From contig NZ_CP018800.1 in assembly GCF_002795825.1 (NCBI RefSeq), positions 1,054,001 to 1,118,000 on the forward strand: a DNA stretch of 64,000 nt, given 5' to 3'. Below, in pieces: positions 18,038 to 29,614 of the stretch (position 1 is the first letter of the stretch; every line of letters begins with the position of its first letter). The position numbers and the translations under genes are program-made. Under the pieces are notes generated by a model that did not search any database, had not been told where the DNA came from, and worked only from the letters and a program-made list of their open reading frames with translations. This DNA comes from Mariprofundus ferrinatatus (GTDB taxonomy: Bacteria; Pseudomonadota; Zetaproteobacteria; Mariprofundales; Mariprofundaceae).

Positions 18038-19024
18038 CTATCTTTTTGCGGTCACTACGGCTCGAATCGGGGCGGGATACCCCTCGATCGTTAAAGAGGA
18101 GTCATTCGGATCGAGGAACTCAGGCAGTGACTCAAAGGTCATCCACTCCGTGCCGCGCTGCTCATCTGTGGTGGTGGGGCAGACATCAACGATCTGGATG
18201 CGCGTGAATCCTGCCCGTTTCAGCCAGATCTTCAGCATTGCCACGCTCGGAATAAACCAGACATTGCGCATCTTGGCATAACGGCCATGTGGAATCAGGC
18301 AGGTCTGCTCATCGCCCTCAACTACCAGTGTGTCGATTACCAGTTCACCCTCTTCATTTAACAACCCTTTCAGTTCGATCAGATGATCAATCGGGGATTT
18401 TCGGTGGTAGAGAATGCCCATCGAGAAGACCGTGTCGAAGCAGTGCATCTTCACAGGCATATCTTCGATGCCGACCGGCAGGATAAAGGCGGGCGCATCG
18501 GGGGCGTATCGCTTGATGGTTGCGAAATGCATCGAGAAGAGGGGGGTGGGGTCGATGCCAATCACCAGTTTGGCATCACACCCGAGCATGCGCCAGAGGT
18601 GGTAACCTGATCCGCAGCCGACGTCGAGGATGGTCCGGCCCTGCAGCGGAGAGATGGCCTCGCTGAGGCGATCCCACTTCCAGTCCGAGCGCCACTCGGT
18701 ATCGATATGAACGCCGAAGATATCAAAAGGTCCCTTGCGCCAGGGGTGCATCTGTTTCAGCGCTGATTCGATCTCCCGTTCATGCATGCCAGTGTCGGCA
18801 GGCGTGCCGATTTTCAGCGCTGAGGCGTTGAAATCGATCTCAGAAGGGGTGATGTCGGGCAGGGCATCAAAACCGCCTTGCCAGCGCTTCAGGTCACCGT
18901 GCTTAAGGATTTTATGCCATCCCTTCTCGTGCAGAGCCATCAACAGCTCGGAAAACCCTGCCAGTGCGGAGTCAGCCACTGCCTGCTGCAGCTTTATGCC
19001 TTCACGATCCTTATAGGCTCTCAT
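18038..19024 (-). CDS. cmoB: tRNA U34 carboxymethyltransferase CmoB
   Basis: 328-residue enzyme that transfers a carboxymethyl group from carboxy-SAM to 5-hydroxyuridine at tRNA position 34, giving cmo5U. The Rossmann motif I is LDVGCGSGYHLWRML. The family-specific WKWDRL and GILYHRKSPIDHL segments are present. The ATG at 19024 overlaps the stop of cmoA (ATGA). A longer frame to 19066 only reads into cmoA. Its substrate is produced by CmoA from the upstream gene. Confidence 0.94.
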   Translation of the reverse strand: MRAYKDREGIKLQQAVADSALAGFSELLMALHEKGWHKILKHGDLKRWQGGFDALPDITPSEIDFNASALKIGTPADTGMHEREIESALKQMHPWRKGPFDIFGVHIDTEWRSDWKWDRLSEAISPLQGRTILDVGCGSGYHLWRMLGCDAKLVIGIDPTPLFSMHFATIKRYAPDAPAFILPVGIEDMPVKMHCFDTVFSMGILYHRKSPIDHLIELKGLLNEEGELVIDTLVVEGDEQTCLIPHGRYAKMRNVWFIPSVAMLKIWLKRAGFTRIQIVDVCPTTTDEQRGTEWMTFESLPEFLDPNDSSLTIEGYPAPIRAVVTAKR

Positions 19025-19731
19025 TTGATGGCGATCACGGATGCAAAGTTGAAACACTGGAACCATGTGTAGGAGGCGGAAAATCCGGCCTCCCTGAGGC
19101 GTGCATGGTGCACGCTCTGCGTTTCAGGAATCAGTACATTCTCCAGGGCAGTGCGTTTACGGCTGATCTCCATATCGGAGTAGCCCTGTGCACGTTTAAA
19201 GGCCTCATGCAGCTCGATCTGGCGCAGGTTTTCATCTGCATCCTCAAAGGCGATTTTCTCGGAGAGGATCAGTACGCCACCGGGCCTAAGGCCATCGCAG
19301 ATTTTTGTCAGCAGCTTCAGACGCTGCGATTTCTCCACAAACTGCAATACGAAATTGAGCACCACAACGGAAGCATTTTCGATCCCGGCTTCGACAATAT
19401 CCCCGCAGATGATCTCCACACTCTCATCTTTCAGCATCTCCCTGCAGCGCTCGACCATGGCAGGGGAGTTATCCACAGCGATAATAGCGCACTGCTTGCC
19501 GGCAGCGCCGCGGCTCAGCGCCATGGTTGCAGCTCCGAGTGAGCAGCCGAGATCGTAAAGGTTGGAGTTCTCCTGCGCGTACTGATGCGCCAGCAACTCA
19601 ACCATCTGCAGCGTCTGCCCATATCCCGGTACCGAACGACTGATCATGTCCGCGAAAACGGAGGCAACCCTGTCATCAAAGGTAAAACCGTTTTCGTGGA
19701 TTTTGTCGATGTAGATGGCGTCGCGGCTCAT
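19021..19731 (-). CDS. cmoA: Carboxy-SAM synthase CmoA
   Basis: 236-residue SAM-dependent enzyme that converts SAM and prephenate to carboxy-S-adenosyl-methionine. It shows NLYDLGCSLGAATMALS as the SAM-binding glycine motif and the family N-terminus FTFDDRVASVFADMISRSVPGY. It is the first gene of the cmoA-cmoB pair. Confidence 0.94.
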   Translation of the reverse strand: MSRDAIYIDKIHENGFTFDDRVASVFADMISRSVPGYGQTLQMVELLAHQYAQENSNLYDLGCSLGAATMALSRGAAGKQCAIIAVDNSPAMVERCREMLKDESVEIICGDIVEAGIENASVVVLNFVLQFVEKSQRLKLLTKICDGLRPGGVLILSEKIAFEDADENLRQIELHEAFKRAQGYSDMEISRKRTALENVLIPETQSVHHARLREAGFSASYTWFQCFNFASVIAIK

Positions 19732-19771
19732 GCGGCGAAATCTGAACTAAAACCGGTGCGGGAGAAACCGG

Positions 19772-20386
19772 CTAATCCCTGTTTTTTTTCCTGCCGTTTG
19801 CTTTACGGTTGTCAAAATCGCAGCGCAGCTCCTCAAGCGTATCATGGTAGCCTTCGCCATCTCCATAATCGAGGAAGCGGCTGTAGCGGCGATGTGACCC
19901 GGCGACCCGGCGGGCATGCTTGATCGGACACCAGTACTGTTCGGTGCGGGCCCCGATCTCCCTGACGTAGGAGATCAGTCCGTTGGCATAGGCGCAGTAG
20001 AAGCAGTTGAACTTCTCGAGTATGTTCAGGTAGGCAAGCTGGTGTCGGTCATAGATCATGTGATCCCGGCGGCGAACCTTCGGGATGCCGTAGACCGGAA
20101 AACAGACCAGCTGATATAGCGTGACAAACAGGTCGAGAAGAACAAACGGGAAGAGCAGGGCATAGACAAAAGGGGCTGTTAGCGCGACAAGTGGTCGAGC
20201 TTCAGCAATATAGCGGAGAAGGTTTGTTTTCAGCTCTCTGTGGCGTTCGAGAATCTCCTGTTCGAATCGGATCCTCTGTCCTACGATCTGGAAACGGAGT
20301 TCATCGCGACGCGCTGCCAGTTCATTTTCAAGCTCATCTTCCAGTTTACGGATCTTCTCAATCAGTTCGTTGACCTGTCTGTTCAT
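19772..20386 (-). CDS. Membrane protein with N-terminal coiled coil and CxxC motif
   Basis: 204 residues. The first ~55 are strongly charged and heptad-like (coiled coil). Residues ~65-97 form one or two hydrophobic helices. The C-terminal half has NCFYCAYANGLISYVREI and YWCPIKHARR, Cys residues that may bind metal or form a disulfide. It is a conserved hypothetical in proteobacteria as far as I recall, with no known function. It is monocistronic and divergent from the RCK-domain gene. Confidence 0.7.
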   Translation of the reverse strand: MNRQVNELIEKIRKLEDELENELAARRDELRFQIVGQRIRFEQEILERHRELKTNLLRYIAEARPLVALTAPFVYALLFPFVLLDLFVTLYQLVCFPVYGIPKVRRRDHMIYDRHQLAYLNILEKFNCFYCAYANGLISYVREIGARTEQYWCPIKHARRVAGSHRRYSRFLDYGDGEGYHDTLEELRCDFDNRKANGRKKNRD

Positions 20387-20519
20387 GGGGAGCCCCCTTC
20401 ATTGCTAGCATAGAACAATCATGAGGGAATAGGTATCTATTCTGCTGCACTGCCAAAAATCATCTATAATAGGTGTACAGCAGAAAACTCATGAATGGTT
20501 GTGCTGTAAGGGGTCTCTG

Positions 20520-21212
20520 ATGGAAGGTCTCTATTTTCTTGCGCCAACACTATTGGCCATCCTGCTTTCGATGCTGTTTGTGCGTGCCGGAGCTATCATG
20601 CTGGTGCTGACCGGGATGCGCTATGAACAGGCGAAATTCCAGGCGCTTTCGGCCTTCACCGCTACTGGGTTTACCACGCGTGAGGCTGAGCGCGTGGTCA
20701 ATCATCCGGTACGGCGAAAAATCATAAGCATCCTGATGATCGGAGGTTATGCCGGTGTGGCTACTGTGATTGTGGGTGCAACCATCGCATTTGCCACCAC
20801 TTCCAGTCAGACATTGCCAGAAGCAGCCCTGATTCTCACGGCAGGGGTTCTGATCATCTACCTGATCGCGCGCAGTTCGGGGCTGATGGGCTACTGGGAG
20901 GCGTTTATTGAGCGGCTGTTAAGGAAGAGGCTGTTCTTCGAATTCGAGCCTGTTGAGGAGCTTCTCCATCTCGCCGACGGTTATGGGCTGGTCAAACTGG
21001 AGATGCGTGCGGATTCGCCACTGATTGGCCAGACGATTATCGAGATCGGCAGCGAACGCAAGGGGGTGCTGATCCTCGGTATCGAACGCAATCACTCATG
21101 GCTGCCTGCCCGCCAAATGCAGGATGTACTCCAGGAGGGTGATGAACTGGTCATTTACGGCCACCTGCAGAAGATGAAGGCTGAGTTCGAGACTGCCTAT
21201 CTGCCTGACTGA
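20520..21212 (+). CDS. Membrane protein with C-terminal RCK (TrkA-C) domain
   Basis: 230 residues. Residues ~1-130 contain about three membrane helices with an intervening FTATGFTTREAERVVNHPVRR loop. Residues ~150-230 are a TrkA-C/RCK-C domain, seen in GLVKLEMRADSPLIGQTI and DVLQEGDELVIYG. It may sense or control ion transport, but no pore-forming partner is adjacent. AAGGGG precedes the ATG at 20520. A TATAAT (20465-20470) lies ~50 bp upstream without a clear -35. Confidence 0.8.
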   Translation: MEGLYFLAPTLLAILLSMLFVRAGAIMLVLTGMRYEQAKFQALSAFTATGFTTREAERVVNHPVRRKIISILMIGGYAGVATVIVGATIAFATTSSQTLPEAALILTAGVLIIYLIARSSGLMGYWEAFIERLLRKRLFFEFEPVEELLHLADGYGLVKLEMRADSPLIGQTIIEIGSERKGVLILGIERNHSWLPARQMQDVLQEGDELVIYGHLQKMKAEFETAYLPD

Positions 21213-21232
21213 ATATACAGATTATCTTTCTG

Positions 21233-21616
21233 TTACAGTCGTTTATTGATCTCTCTTAAGATGGTGTTTGATACCTCTTCATCACCAAACATGCCGACCC
21301 TGATCGAGATGCGTGTAGTGCTCTCGCTTGCCTTCTCCAGCTTGATGGTAATCTTTCTGTCGCTTGCCGTGCGGGCGATGATGCGGCTTGAGTAGACATC
21401 ATATGCATCGCTTATCTTGGCAAACTTCAGGGCTGTTATGGCCCGGTTTGTCGCCGATACAGCCCGATTCAGAGGGGCCTCAAGATTGGCGTTAAGATCG
21501 CCTTTGATATAGGCAACAGATCCTGCTCCGGCACCGCCGGCAACCAGAACCATGCAGCTGCTGATGAGTGGCAGTATGATAAGCATGGAAAGTGTAAGCA
21601 AAAAACGTCTGTTCAT
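21233..21616 (-). CDS. DUF3568-like lipoprotein
   Basis: 127-residue exported protein with a short lipoprotein signal ending in the lipobox LISSC (Cys about residue 21), so it is probably anchored in the outer membrane. The mature part resembles the DUF3568 family (GAGSVAYIKGDLNANLEAPLNRAVSATNRAI). The function of the family is unknown. It converges with the RCK-domain gene. Confidence 0.8.
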   Translation of the reverse strand: MNRRFLLTLSMLIILPLISSCMVLVAGGAGAGSVAYIKGDLNANLEAPLNRAVSATNRAITALKFAKISDAYDVYSSRIIARTASDRKITIKLEKASESTTRISIRVGMFGDEEVSNTILREINKRL

Positions 21617-21713
21617 CCTGTTCTCCTGAGCGGCCTGATGACCTGAATGTTGTCGATAGGATTAGTATAGATGATCCTCCTCCATATTGCTCTGCTCACA
21701 GATCGGTGCCGGG

Positions 21714-21743
21714 TTGCAATAAAAATCAAAAAGGGTGTATGAT
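21714..21743 (+). promoter_or_regulatory. Probable promoter of the exported rubrerythrin gene
   Basis: TTGCAA (21714-21719) and TATGAT (21738-21743) are spaced 18 bp apart, nearly the same form as the Fic promoter at 5361-5390. Transcription would begin near 21750, at or just before the coding start, implying a leaderless or very short leader transcript. Confidence 0.5.
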
Positions 21744-21749
21744 CGACCT

Positions 21750-22469
21750 GTGCAGCGTTCCTTCCTTCTTCCTGCTGCAGTGTATATGTTTATTGCAGCC
21801 CTGTTTGCCCTGACCGGCAGCATGCCTCTCCTACATGCCGAAGAGTCCTCCGAATCCTCTGTTTCACTGCAGGAAGATGCAGTTGTTGAGCAGAAATATC
21901 CTGAGACCATCGCAGTATTACAGCTGTTGTACGGTAATGAAGTACGTGCCGACCACCGCTATAAGCTCTACTCTGATACGGCTAAAGCGGATGGACACAC
22001 CAATATCGCCTACCTTTTCAAGGCAATCGCTGCCTCAGAACAGGTGCATGCAGGGAATTTTCGTCGAATCCTGAAAAGTCTGGGCGCGGAGGTTCCTGAG
22101 ATCGATTTGAGCGCCATCAAATCTTCGACCACGCAGGAAAACCTCAAATATGCGACCGACGTTGAACTCTCGGAGATCGATAAGGAGTATCCGCGATATA
22201 TCAAGCGTACTGCAACCGAAAATCACCCGGAAGCCAATGAGTATATCAATTACGCCTGGGAAGCGGAGCGGCAGCACCGCGAACTGATCAAGGAGATCAA
22301 GAGCGGTACAGGCTTCTTTTTTAGTACGCTTCTGGATCGATTCCGTGAAAACAAGAGCGTCTATTATGTAAATCAGAATTGCGGGGCTACCGTCATGGAA
22401 CTGCCTGCGGAAGATTGCCCAATCTGTCATAAACCACTGGACACCTACATAAAAGTACCCAAACCCTGA
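21750..22469 (+). CDS. Exported rubrerythrin-like ferritin-fold protein
   Basis: About 239 residues with a signal peptide cleaved after LLHA. Residues ~45-185 form a rubrerythrin diiron four-helix bundle (GNEVRADHRYKLYS, EQVHAGNF, WEAERQHRELI). The C-terminus is a rubredoxin-like zinc/iron knuckle, NCGATV...CPICHKP, but the first Cys of the expected CxxC is Asn (YYVNQNCG), leaving three of four ligands. Periplasmic location is unusual for rubrerythrins, which are mostly cytoplasmic peroxide scavengers. The start is uncertain: GTG 21735, GTG 21750 or ATG 21786. GTG 21750 fits the signal peptide and promoter best. Confidence 0.8.
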   Translation: MQRSFLLPAAVYMFIAALFALTGSMPLLHAEESSESSVSLQEDAVVEQKYPETIAVLQLLYGNEVRADHRYKLYSDTAKADGHTNIAYLFKAIAASEQVHAGNFRRILKSLGAEVPEIDLSAIKSSTTQENLKYATDVELSEIDKEYPRYIKRTATENHPEANEYINYAWEAERQHRELIKEIKSGTGFFFSTLLDRFRENKSVYYVNQNCGATVMELPAEDCPICHKPLDTYIKVPKP

Positions 22470-22470
22470 T

Positions 22471-23466
22471 TCACCCCATGTTAGCCTGAGTTGAGAGCTG
22501 GGAGATGACTTGTGCGGTTAAACGGCGGCTATAGTCATTGACCTTCCAGTGCCCAGGCATCCAGCCGGCCAGGAACCGGTAAAAATCGGCCCAGGCAACC
22601 GGAAACATGGCGCGCCACTCCAGTTCAAGGGCATCGACATCAACCGCTTTTCCCTGTTTGCTGATGGCCTGTCTCAAACAGCTGAAATAACAGTCCAGCA
22701 ACGCCTGCTCCCACGCGTCACAGAGGCACTCATCAAGGCAACTGCCTAGAAAGTAGACGACATCTTTCATGCCGCAACCACCACCGACATACTGGAAATC
22801 AACGGCGGCCACTAAACGGGAGTCGGAGGAGAAGCAGAAGTTTGCGATCTTGGCATCACCATGCACGAATGTTTTATAGCGGCACTTTTCCAGCAACGCA
22901 TCGATGCCGGTTGCGGCTGCCTTTAAAGCCGGGTCCCCGATCCTGCTTAGTTCATCAGGGCGTGTCGCAAGGTGCCAGTAACTTCCGGTATGCCAGAGGC
23001 CGGCAGGCGATTCGTTGAGGAATGTCGCATGAAAGTTTGCTATCCAGTTCAGGCAGAGTTCCACTGCTGGGCGATCCATTTCAGTGCGGCGAACAGGGAA
23101 ACCTGCATCATCGAGATCCTCAAGCACCATTACATGCTCATCGTCAGCCAGGGTTGCCGAGTAGTAGCAGTGGGGGACGTAACAATCCTTACTGCAGCGA
23201 TTGGCGTAGTCGGCGTACCACGTCATCTCGACATCGTATGACTTTACCTTGCGCGAATGCGACAGGTCAGAGTGCCAGCCATACGGGTGATCCGCTTCAG
23301 TGGGAAAGCGCACATGTTTGAGGATGACGCTGTCGATTGCAGCACCCTCAAGGTGAATGCGTACGATCTCACCATATCCGCTCCACAGTGACTGGATCAC
23401 CTCGCCTTTGGTTGCATTTGATGCGCCTGTGGCCTGCTTAATGATTTCAAGAAGGTTCTGTTTCAT
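22471..23466 (-). CDS. Aminoglycoside/ecdysteroid-kinase-like phosphotransferase
   Basis: 331-residue protein of the APH/EcKinase superfamily. The catalytic [11 protein letters not shown] (HGDxxxxN) lies near residue 200 and the metal-binding [12 protein letters not shown] follows ~20 residues later. The N-lobe shows the nucleotide-binding VILKHVRFP segment and an acidic [11 protein letters not shown] hinge. The substrate is a small molecule of unknown identity. It converges with the rubrerythrin-like gene, with 1 bp between stops, and lies upstream of no obvious operon partner. Confidence 0.8.
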   Translation of the reverse strand: MKQNLLEIIKQATGASNATKGEVIQSLWSGYGEIVRIHLEGAAIDSVILKHVRFPTEADHPYGWHSDLSHSRKVKSYDVEMTWYADYANRCSKDCYVPHCYYSATLADDEHVMVLEDLDDAGFPVRRTEMDRPAVELCLNWIANFHATFLNESPAGLWHTGSYWHLATRPDELSRIGDPALKAAATGIDALLEKCRYKTFVHGDAKIANFCFSSDSRLVAAVDFQYVGGGCGMKDVVYFLGSCLDECLCDAWEQALLDCYFSCLRQAISKQGKAVDVDALELEWRAMFPVAWADFYRFLAGWMPGHWKVNDYSRRLTAQVISQLSTQANMG

Positions 23467-23482
23467 CGTGATTGAGTGTAAA

Positions 23483-23512
23483 CGAAAAAGGGCTGCCTAT
23501 GAAGGCAGCCCT
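23483..23512 (-). terminator. Terminator of the gltBD operon
   Basis: A perfect 10-bp stem AGGGCTGCCT / AGGCAGCCCT with a 4-nt loop and a TTTTTCG tract on the minus strand, 20 bp after the gltD stop. Confidence 0.9.
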
Positions 23513-23532
23513 GAATCTGTTGATGGCATTAC

Positions 23533-24969
23533 TTAGCGGGGCAGGGTGGTTGTACCCATCAGGTACTCATCTACCGCATGGGCACATTGGCGACCCTCAC
23601 GGATAGCCCAGACCACCAGTGACTGGCCGCGACGCATATCACCGGCTGCAAACACTTTATCGATACTGGTTGCATAGCCGGTGTCATTGGCAGCCACGTT
23701 ACCGCGACCATCCTTCTCGACACCGAGCTCTTCCAGCATGCCTTCGTGCACGGGATGCACAAATCCCATTGCAAGTGTTACCAGCTGTGCAGGGAGTTCG
23801 AATTCGGAGCCAGGAATCTCTTCCATTTTCCACTGGCCGTTTTCATTGCTCCATTTGACACGAACACACTCGATCGCCTGTACGTTGCCATTCTCATCGC
23901 CAATAAAACGGCGGGTAGAAACTTCCCAATCTCGATTGCATCCCTCTTCCTGGGAAGTGGAGGTGCGCATCTTCATCGGATAATTCGGCCATGTTACCAG
24001 CTTGTCAGGGTTGTCAGCAGGACGAGGAAGAATCTCCAGCTGTGTCACCGATTCAGCACCGTGACGGTTTGATGTGCCGATGCAGTCAGAGCCGGTATCA
24101 CCACCACCAATGACTACCACATGTTTACCAGCTGCCGATATAAACTCCTCTTCAGGAATATCGTCGCCCAGTACACGTTTGGTATTCTTGGTCAGGAACT
24201 CCATGGCAAAGTGGATGCCGTTCAGGTCGCGCCCTTCAATCGGAAGATCACGCGGTTTCTCTGAACCACCTGTTAACACCACAGCATCAAACCGGTTGAG
24301 CAGGTCGGATGCCGAAACATTATCACCTACGGCAGAGTTGACCCGGAACTCCACGCCCTCAGCGCGCATCTGCGCCATACGGCGGTCGATCACGGATTTA
24401 TCGAACTTGAAGTTGGGAATACCGTAGCGCATCAGGCCACCGATGCGGTCATTCTTTTCGAAAACAACCACTTCGTGTCCGACGCGTGCCAGCTGCTGTG
24501 CACAGGAAAGGCCGGCAGGGCCAGATCCGACAATGGCCACGCGCTTGCCCGTTTTCTCTTTGGCAATCTGCGGTGTAATCCACCCTTCAGCCCACCCTTT
24601 CTCAACAATGGAGAGCTCGATATTTTTAATCGAGATGGCATCGCCGATCAGGTTGACCGTGCACGCCTCTTCACACGGGGCAGGGCAGATACGGCCGGTA
24701 AACTCAGGGAAGTTGTTGGTGGAGTGGAGAATATCCAGCGCTTCGCGCCAGCGGCCGTGGTACACCGCATCGTTCCAGTCCGGAATAATGTTGTTGATCG
24801 GACAACCGTTATGGCAGAAAGGAATGCCACAATCCATGCAGCGTGCTCCCTGTGTGCTCATATCCTCAGGCAGTTTGAAAAACTCGCCATAGTGGGTGAT
24901 GCGATCAGCGACCGGGGCATAACTCAGGTTTTCACGTGAGAACTCTTTAAATCCGGTTGGCTTACCCAT
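23533..24969 (-). CDS. gltD: Glutamate synthase small subunit
   Basis: 478-residue NADPH-dependent flavoprotein that feeds electrons to GltB. The N-terminal Cys cluster motif [17 protein letters not shown] (about 43-59) binds 4Fe-4S. The FAD-binding [17 protein letters not shown] is near 147 and the NADPH-binding [13 protein letters not shown] near 287. The ATG at 24969 overlaps the gltB stop by 8 bp. A longer frame merely reads into gltB. Confidence 0.97.
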   Translation of the reverse strand: MGKPTGFKEFSRENLSYAPVADRITHYGEFFKLPEDMSTQGARCMDCGIPFCHNGCPINNIIPDWNDAVYHGRWREALDILHSTNNFPEFTGRICPAPCEEACTVNLIGDAISIKNIELSIVEKGWAEGWITPQIAKEKTGKRVAIVGSGPAGLSCAQQLARVGHEVVVFEKNDRIGGLMRYGIPNFKFDKSVIDRRMAQMRAEGVEFRVNSAVGDNVSASDLLNRFDAVVLTGGSEKPRDLPIEGRDLNGIHFAMEFLTKNTKRVLGDDIPEEEFISAAGKHVVVIGGGDTGSDCIGTSNRHGAESVTQLEILPRPADNPDKLVTWPNYPMKMRTSTSQEEGCNRDWEVSTRRFIGDENGNVQAIECVRVKWSNENGQWKMEEIPGSEFELPAQLVTLAMGFVHPVHEGMLEELGVEKDGRGNVAANDTGYATSIDKVFAAGDMRRGQSLVVWAIREGRQCAHAVDEYLMGTTTLPR

Positions 24970-27900
24970 TTGCTTGCTCCTTTTCTGCAGCCTTCTCGGC
25001 TTCCATCTCTGCCAGTGCACGGCGGTACTCGACCGGCATTACCTTGACGAACTGACCAAGGTAGTCGTTCCAGTTCTCCAGAATACGTTTGCCCACAGCC
25101 GAATTGGTGTAGTGGACATGGCGCTGAATCAGCGTACGCAGGATCTTCTGGTCGTTCTGGGAGAGGCCATGTTTAATATCAACGCGACCATGTGTTTCAA
25201 GGTCTGCACCCTGATGATCCAACTCTTCCAGTGCATCGGCTTCAGAGGCAACCGGCTCAAGTGCGACCTGCGCCATGTTGCAGCGGTTCTCGAAAGTACC
25301 GTCGCGGTCCAGTACATACGCGATACCGCCGGACATGCCTGCAGCAAAGTTGCGGCCGGTTTCACCGAGCACAACAATCGTTCCGCCGGTCATGTACTCA
25401 CAGCAGTGGTCACCCACGCCCTCGACTACGGCCACGGCGCCTGAGTTGCGAACGGCAAAGCGTTCTCCACCGACTCCTCGGAAATAACATTCGCCGGCAA
25501 TCGCACCGAAAAGCACAGTGTTGCCGACAATGATGTTCTCTTCAGCAATGATCTTTGAATTGGCTGGCGGATAGATGGCGATACGACCGCCTGACAGTCC
25601 TTTACCAACGTAGTCGTTGCCTTCACCAGCCAGATCAATCGATACACCGCGCGTAAGCCATGCACCGAGTGACTGCCCAGCTATACCCTTTGCTTTAATG
25701 GCAATCGTGTCTTCAGGAAGCCCGGCATGGCCGTAACGCTTGGCAACCTGGCCGGAGAGCATGGTGCCGAAGCTGCGATCAACATTGCAAATCGGTGTTT
25801 CGATCACCACAGGAGTACCGTTCTCCAGTGCCGGCTGCGCCTGTTCGATCAGTTTATTGTCAATCAGTTTGTCGAGACCGTGGTCCTGTTTCTCAGTGTG
25901 ATAAACAGAGGTGCCGTTGGCATCGACCTGATGGAAGATAGGGGAGAGATCCAGCCCTTTCGACTTCCAGTGTTTGATCGCCTCGTTGGTATCGAGAAGG
26001 TCAGATCTTCCGATCATCTCATCGAAGGTTCTGAAGCCCAGTTCAGCCATGATCTCACGCGCCTCTTCGGCAACATACATGAAGAAGTTGACCACATCCT
26101 CAGGCTTGCCGACGAACTTCTTGCGCAGCTCCGGATCCTGAGTGGCAACGCCGACTGGACAGGTGTTGAGGTGGCATTTACGCATCATGATGCAGCCTTC
26201 TGCAATCAGAGCGATGGTGCCGAACGCAACCTCATCGGCGCCAAGCAGTGCCGCAATGACAACGTCGCGTCCGGTACGCATCTGGCCATCGGCCTGCAAA
26301 ATTGTGCGACCACGCAGGCGGTTGAGAACCAGTGTCTGCTGCGTTTCAGCCAGTCCCAGCTCCCATGCAGAACCTGCATGCTTGATGGATGTCAGAGGCG
26401 ATGCGCCGGTGCCGCCATCATGCCCGGCAATGACCACATGGTCGGCATGCGCCTTGACCACGCCGGCTGCAACCGTGCCAACTCCGATTTCTGATACCAG
26501 TTTTACAGAGATATCGGCAACTGGGTTGGTATTCTTGAGATCGAAGATCAGCTGAGCCAGATCTTCAATCGAGTAGATATCGTGATGCGGAGGCGGGGAG
26601 ATCAGGCCCACGCCAGGTGTGGAGTGACGAACGCGACCGATGCGCTTATCGACCTTGTGGCCAGGCAGCTGCCCCCCTTCACCCGGTTTTGCACCCTGAG
26701 CCATCTTAATCTGAATCTGGTCGGAGTTGGCCAGATACTCGGTGGTTACACCGAAACGGCCCGATGCAACCTGCTTAATAGCAGAACGCATGGAGTCGCC
26801 ATTGGCCATTGGTTTAAAACGGGCTGGCTCTTCGCCACCTTCACCGGTATTCGATTTGCCACCGATACGGTTCATGGCAATGGCTAGCGTGCTGTGCGCC
26901 TCATGCGAGATCGAACCGAACGACATTGCACCGGTAGCAAAACGTTTCACAATTTCAGCTGCAGGCTCAACTTCATCGATTGAAATCGGATTGCTGTCTT
27001 TAAATTTGAACAGGCCACGCAGTGTTTTCAGCTTTCCAGCCTGGTTGTTGATGGAGTCGGCATATTCTTTATATAATGAATAGTTAGATGTGCGTATTGC
27101 ATGTTGAACTTTAGCGATTACCTCAGGGGTAAGGGTATGATCATCACCACGTGCACGCCATGCATAATCACCGCCGACATCCAGGGCATCTTTATAGATC
27201 ATCACGCCGCGGAATGCATCGATATGACGCTGGGTCGCTTCCTGGGCAACCTCTGCAAGACCCGCACCTTCAATCTGAGTGGCTGTGCCGGTGAAGTACT
27301 TCTCGACAAAATCACTGGCCAGACCGACAGCCTCGAAGATCTGGGCTCCGCAGTATGACTGATAGGTGGAGATGCCCATCTTCGACATCACCTTGAACAG
27401 GCCCTTGCCGATCGCCTTGATATAGCGGGTTTCAATCTCCTGTTCGGAGAGATCTTCAGGCAGCTGACCATGACGTTTCATATCCACCAGCGTTTCAAAG
27501 GCGAGGTAAGGATTGATCGCTTCTGCACCAAAGCCGGCCAGGCAGGCAAAATGGTGTACTTCACGGGCAGAGCCTGTCTCGACAACCAGTCCGGTTTCGG
27601 TTCTGAGTCCTTTGCGGATCAGGTGATGGTGGACTGCAGATGTTGCAATCAGGGCAGGAATGGCAATGTGCTGCGCATCCATCTTGCGATCAGAGAGGAT
27701 AATGATGTTGTAACGATCATTAACCGCCTTTTCGGCCTGTTTGCAGAGGTCTTCAATCGCCGCTTCCATGCCTGCGGCACCCTGGTCTATAGTGTAACAG
27801 GAGCAGAGGGTGATGGTGCGGAAACGGTTGTCGGTGTACTGATCGATATGGCGAATCTTCTCCACATCGACATTGGACAGGATCGGCTGATGCACCTCAA

Positions 27901-29614
27901 GGCGCAGCTGTGGCTCACTCTCTTCCAGGCCCAGAAGATTAGGGCGGGGCCCGATAATTGAGGTCAGGCTCATAACCATCTCTTCGCGAATCGGATCGAT
28001 AGGTGGATTTGTTACCTGTGCAAAGAGCTGGCGGAAATAGTTGTAGAAAGGCTTGGCACGGTTGGAGAGAACAGTCAGGGGACTGTCATTACCCATGGAG
28101 CCGGTGCCCTCCTGGCCTGAAACCGCCATCGGTGTCATCAGGAATTTAATATCTTCCTGCGTGTAACCGAATGACTGCTGACGATGCAGCATGGTTTCGC
28201 GATCGGGAGCTTGCGGAGCCACCTCTTCAGGCAGGTTCTCCAGCTGGATCTGGGTTTTGGCCAGCCACTCCTGATAAGGCTTGGCGGATGCAAGCTGCTG
28301 TTTGATCTCGGCATCATCGATGATTCGGCCTGCTTCAAGGTCGATAAGCAGCATTTTACCCGGCTGCAGACGCCACTTTTTAACAATTCTCTCTTCTGGA
28401 ATATCAAGAACGCCCATCTCCGATGCACCCAGCACCAGATCATCGTCGGTAACCAGGTAGCGGGCAGGACGAAGACCGTTGCGGTCAAGCGTTGCGCCGA
28501 TCTGACGGCCATCCGTAAAGGCTACGGCAGCAGGGCCATCCCATGGCTCCATCAAGGCAGCGTGATGCTCGTAGAAAGCACGGCGCTGTTCATCCATGAG
28601 CTTATTGCCTGCCCAGGCTTCCGGGATCATCAGCATGGCTGCGTGTGCCAGTGAATAGCCGCCTGCAACCAGCAGTTCCAGAGCATTATCAAAGCATGCG
28701 GTATCTGACTGTCCTTCCTGGCTGATTGGCCAGAGTTTATCAAGATCTGCACCCAGCAGCTCCGATTTCATCGAGTGGCGGCGCGCATTCATCCAGTTGA
28801 TATTGCCACGAACGGTGTTGATCTCACCATTATGTGCCATCATGCGGAACGGGTGTGCCAGTTCCCATGAAGGGAAGGTGTTGGTAGAGAAGCGCTGGTG
28901 CACCAGTGCAAGCGCAGAGGTCATGCGTGCATCGGCAAGGTCCTCGTAGTAGGCCGCCACCTGATGGGACAGGAACATGCCCTTGTATACAATGGTACGG
29001 CTGGAGAAGGATACGATATAGAAGTTGGCGCCATCTTTCATGCCCAGTGCCGCAACGGAATTGCTCACAACCTTACGGATGACAAACAGCTTGCGCTCAA
29101 AGGTGTCCTGGTCAGCACAATTGTCTCCGCGAGCCACGAAAAACTGGCGAATTACCGGTTCACAAGAGGTGACACTCTCCGGCAGGTCTGCACGTACGGA
29201 ATCCACCGGCACATCGCGCCAGCCCAGCAGTGTCTGTCCTTCATCTGCAACCGTCTGCTCAATGATCTCCTGGCATGCTTTGCGATACGCTTTATCCTGG
29301 GGAAAGAAGACCATGCCGACGCCGTATTCTCCTTCGGCTGGAAGCTGGAAGTCGAGATCGGCTGTAACGGCTTCAAAAAACTGGTGGGGAATCTGCAGCA
29401 GAATGCCCGCACCATCGCCTTCGCGAGGATCTGCACCTGCAGCACCGCGGTGGGTGAGCCGTACGAGGATTTCAAGGCCTTTTTCGACAATGTCGTGGCT
29501 TTTTATGTTTTTGATATTGGCTACAAAACCTACGCCACAGGCATCATGCTCATTCCTGAAATCGTACAGTCCCTGCTTGACTGGCTTCCTGTTCACACTT
29601 GGTGAATTGCTCAT
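24962..29614 (-). CDS. gltB: Glutamate synthase large subunit
   Basis: 1550-residue subunit that makes two glutamates from glutamine and 2-oxoglutarate. The N-terminal class II glutamine amidotransferase begins at the nucleophile Cys26 ([10 protein letters not shown]) after a short propeptide that is normally removed. The central domain, the FMN synthase domain ([23 protein letters not shown]), the 3Fe-4S segment [16 protein letters not shown] and the C-terminal Gly-rich beta-helix follow in the usual order. GAGG lies upstream of the ATG. With gltD it is the main ammonium assimilation route seen here. Confidence 0.97.
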   Translation of the reverse strand: MSNSPSVNRKPVKQGLYDFRNEHDACGVGFVANIKNIKSHDIVEKGLEILVRLTHRGAAGADPREGDGAGILLQIPHQFFEAVTADLDFQLPAEGEYGVGMVFFPQDKAYRKACQEIIEQTVADEGQTLLGWRDVPVDSVRADLPESVTSCEPVIRQFFVARGDNCADQDTFERKLFVIRKVVSNSVAALGMKDGANFYIVSFSSRTIVYKGMFLSHQVAAYYEDLADARMTSALALVHQRFSTNTFPSWELAHPFRMMAHNGEINTVRGNINWMNARRHSMKSELLGADLDKLWPISQEGQSDTACFDNALELLVAGGYSLAHAAMLMIPEAWAGNKLMDEQRRAFYEHHAALMEPWDGPAAVAFTDGRQIGATLDRNGLRPARYLVTDDDLVLGASEMGVLDIPEERIVKKWRLQPGKMLLIDLEAGRIIDDAEIKQQLASAKPYQEWLAKTQIQLENLPEEVAPQAPDRETMLHRQQSFGYTQEDIKFLMTPMAVSGQEGTGSMGNDSPLTVLSNRAKPFYNYFRQLFAQVTNPPIDPIREEMVMSLTSIIGPRPNLLGLEESEPQLRLEVHQPILSNVDVEKIRHIDQYTDNRFRTITLCSCYTIDQGAAGMEAAIEDLCKQAEKAVNDRYNIIILSDRKMDAQHIAIPALIATSAVHHHLIRKGLRTETGLVVETGSAREVHHFACLAGFGAEAINPYLAFETLVDMKRHGQLPEDLSEQEIETRYIKAIGKGLFKVMSKMGISTYQSYCGAQIFEAVGLASDFVEKYFTGTATQIEGAGLAEVAQEATQRHIDAFRGVMIYKDALDVGGDYAWRARGDDHTLTPEVIAKVQHAIRTSNYSLYKEYADSINNQAGKLKTLRGLFKFKDSNPISIDEVEPAAEIVKRFATGAMSFGSISHEAHSTLAIAMNRIGGKSNTGEGGEEPARFKPMANGDSMRSAIKQVASGRFGVTTEYLANSDQIQIKMAQGAKPGEGGQLPGHKVDKRIGRVRHSTPGVGLISPPPHHDIYSIEDLAQLIFDLKNTNPVADISVKLVSEIGVGTVAAGVVKAHADHVVIAGHDGGTGASPLTSIKHAGSAWELGLAETQQTLVLNRLRGRTILQADGQMRTGRDVVIAALLGADEVAFGTIALIAEGCIMMRKCHLNTCPVGVATQDPELRKKFVGKPEDVVNFFMYVAEEAREIMAELGFRTFDEMIGRSDLLDTNEAIKHWKSKGLDLSPIFHQVDANGTSVYHTEKQDHGLDKLIDNKLIEQAQPALENGTPVVIETPICNVDRSFGTMLSGQVAKRYGHAGLPEDTIAIKAKGIAGQSLGAWLTRGVSIDLAGEGNDYVGKGLSGGRIAIYPPANSKIIAEENIIVGNTVLFGAIAGECYFRGVGGERFAVRNSGAVAVVEGVGDHCCEYMTGGTIVVLGETGRNFAAGMSGGIAYVLDRDGTFENRCNMAQVALEPVASEADALEELDHQGADLETHGRVDIKHGLSQNDQKILRTLIQRHVHYTNSAVGKRILENWNDYLGQFVKVMPVEYRRALAEMEAEKAAEKEQANG

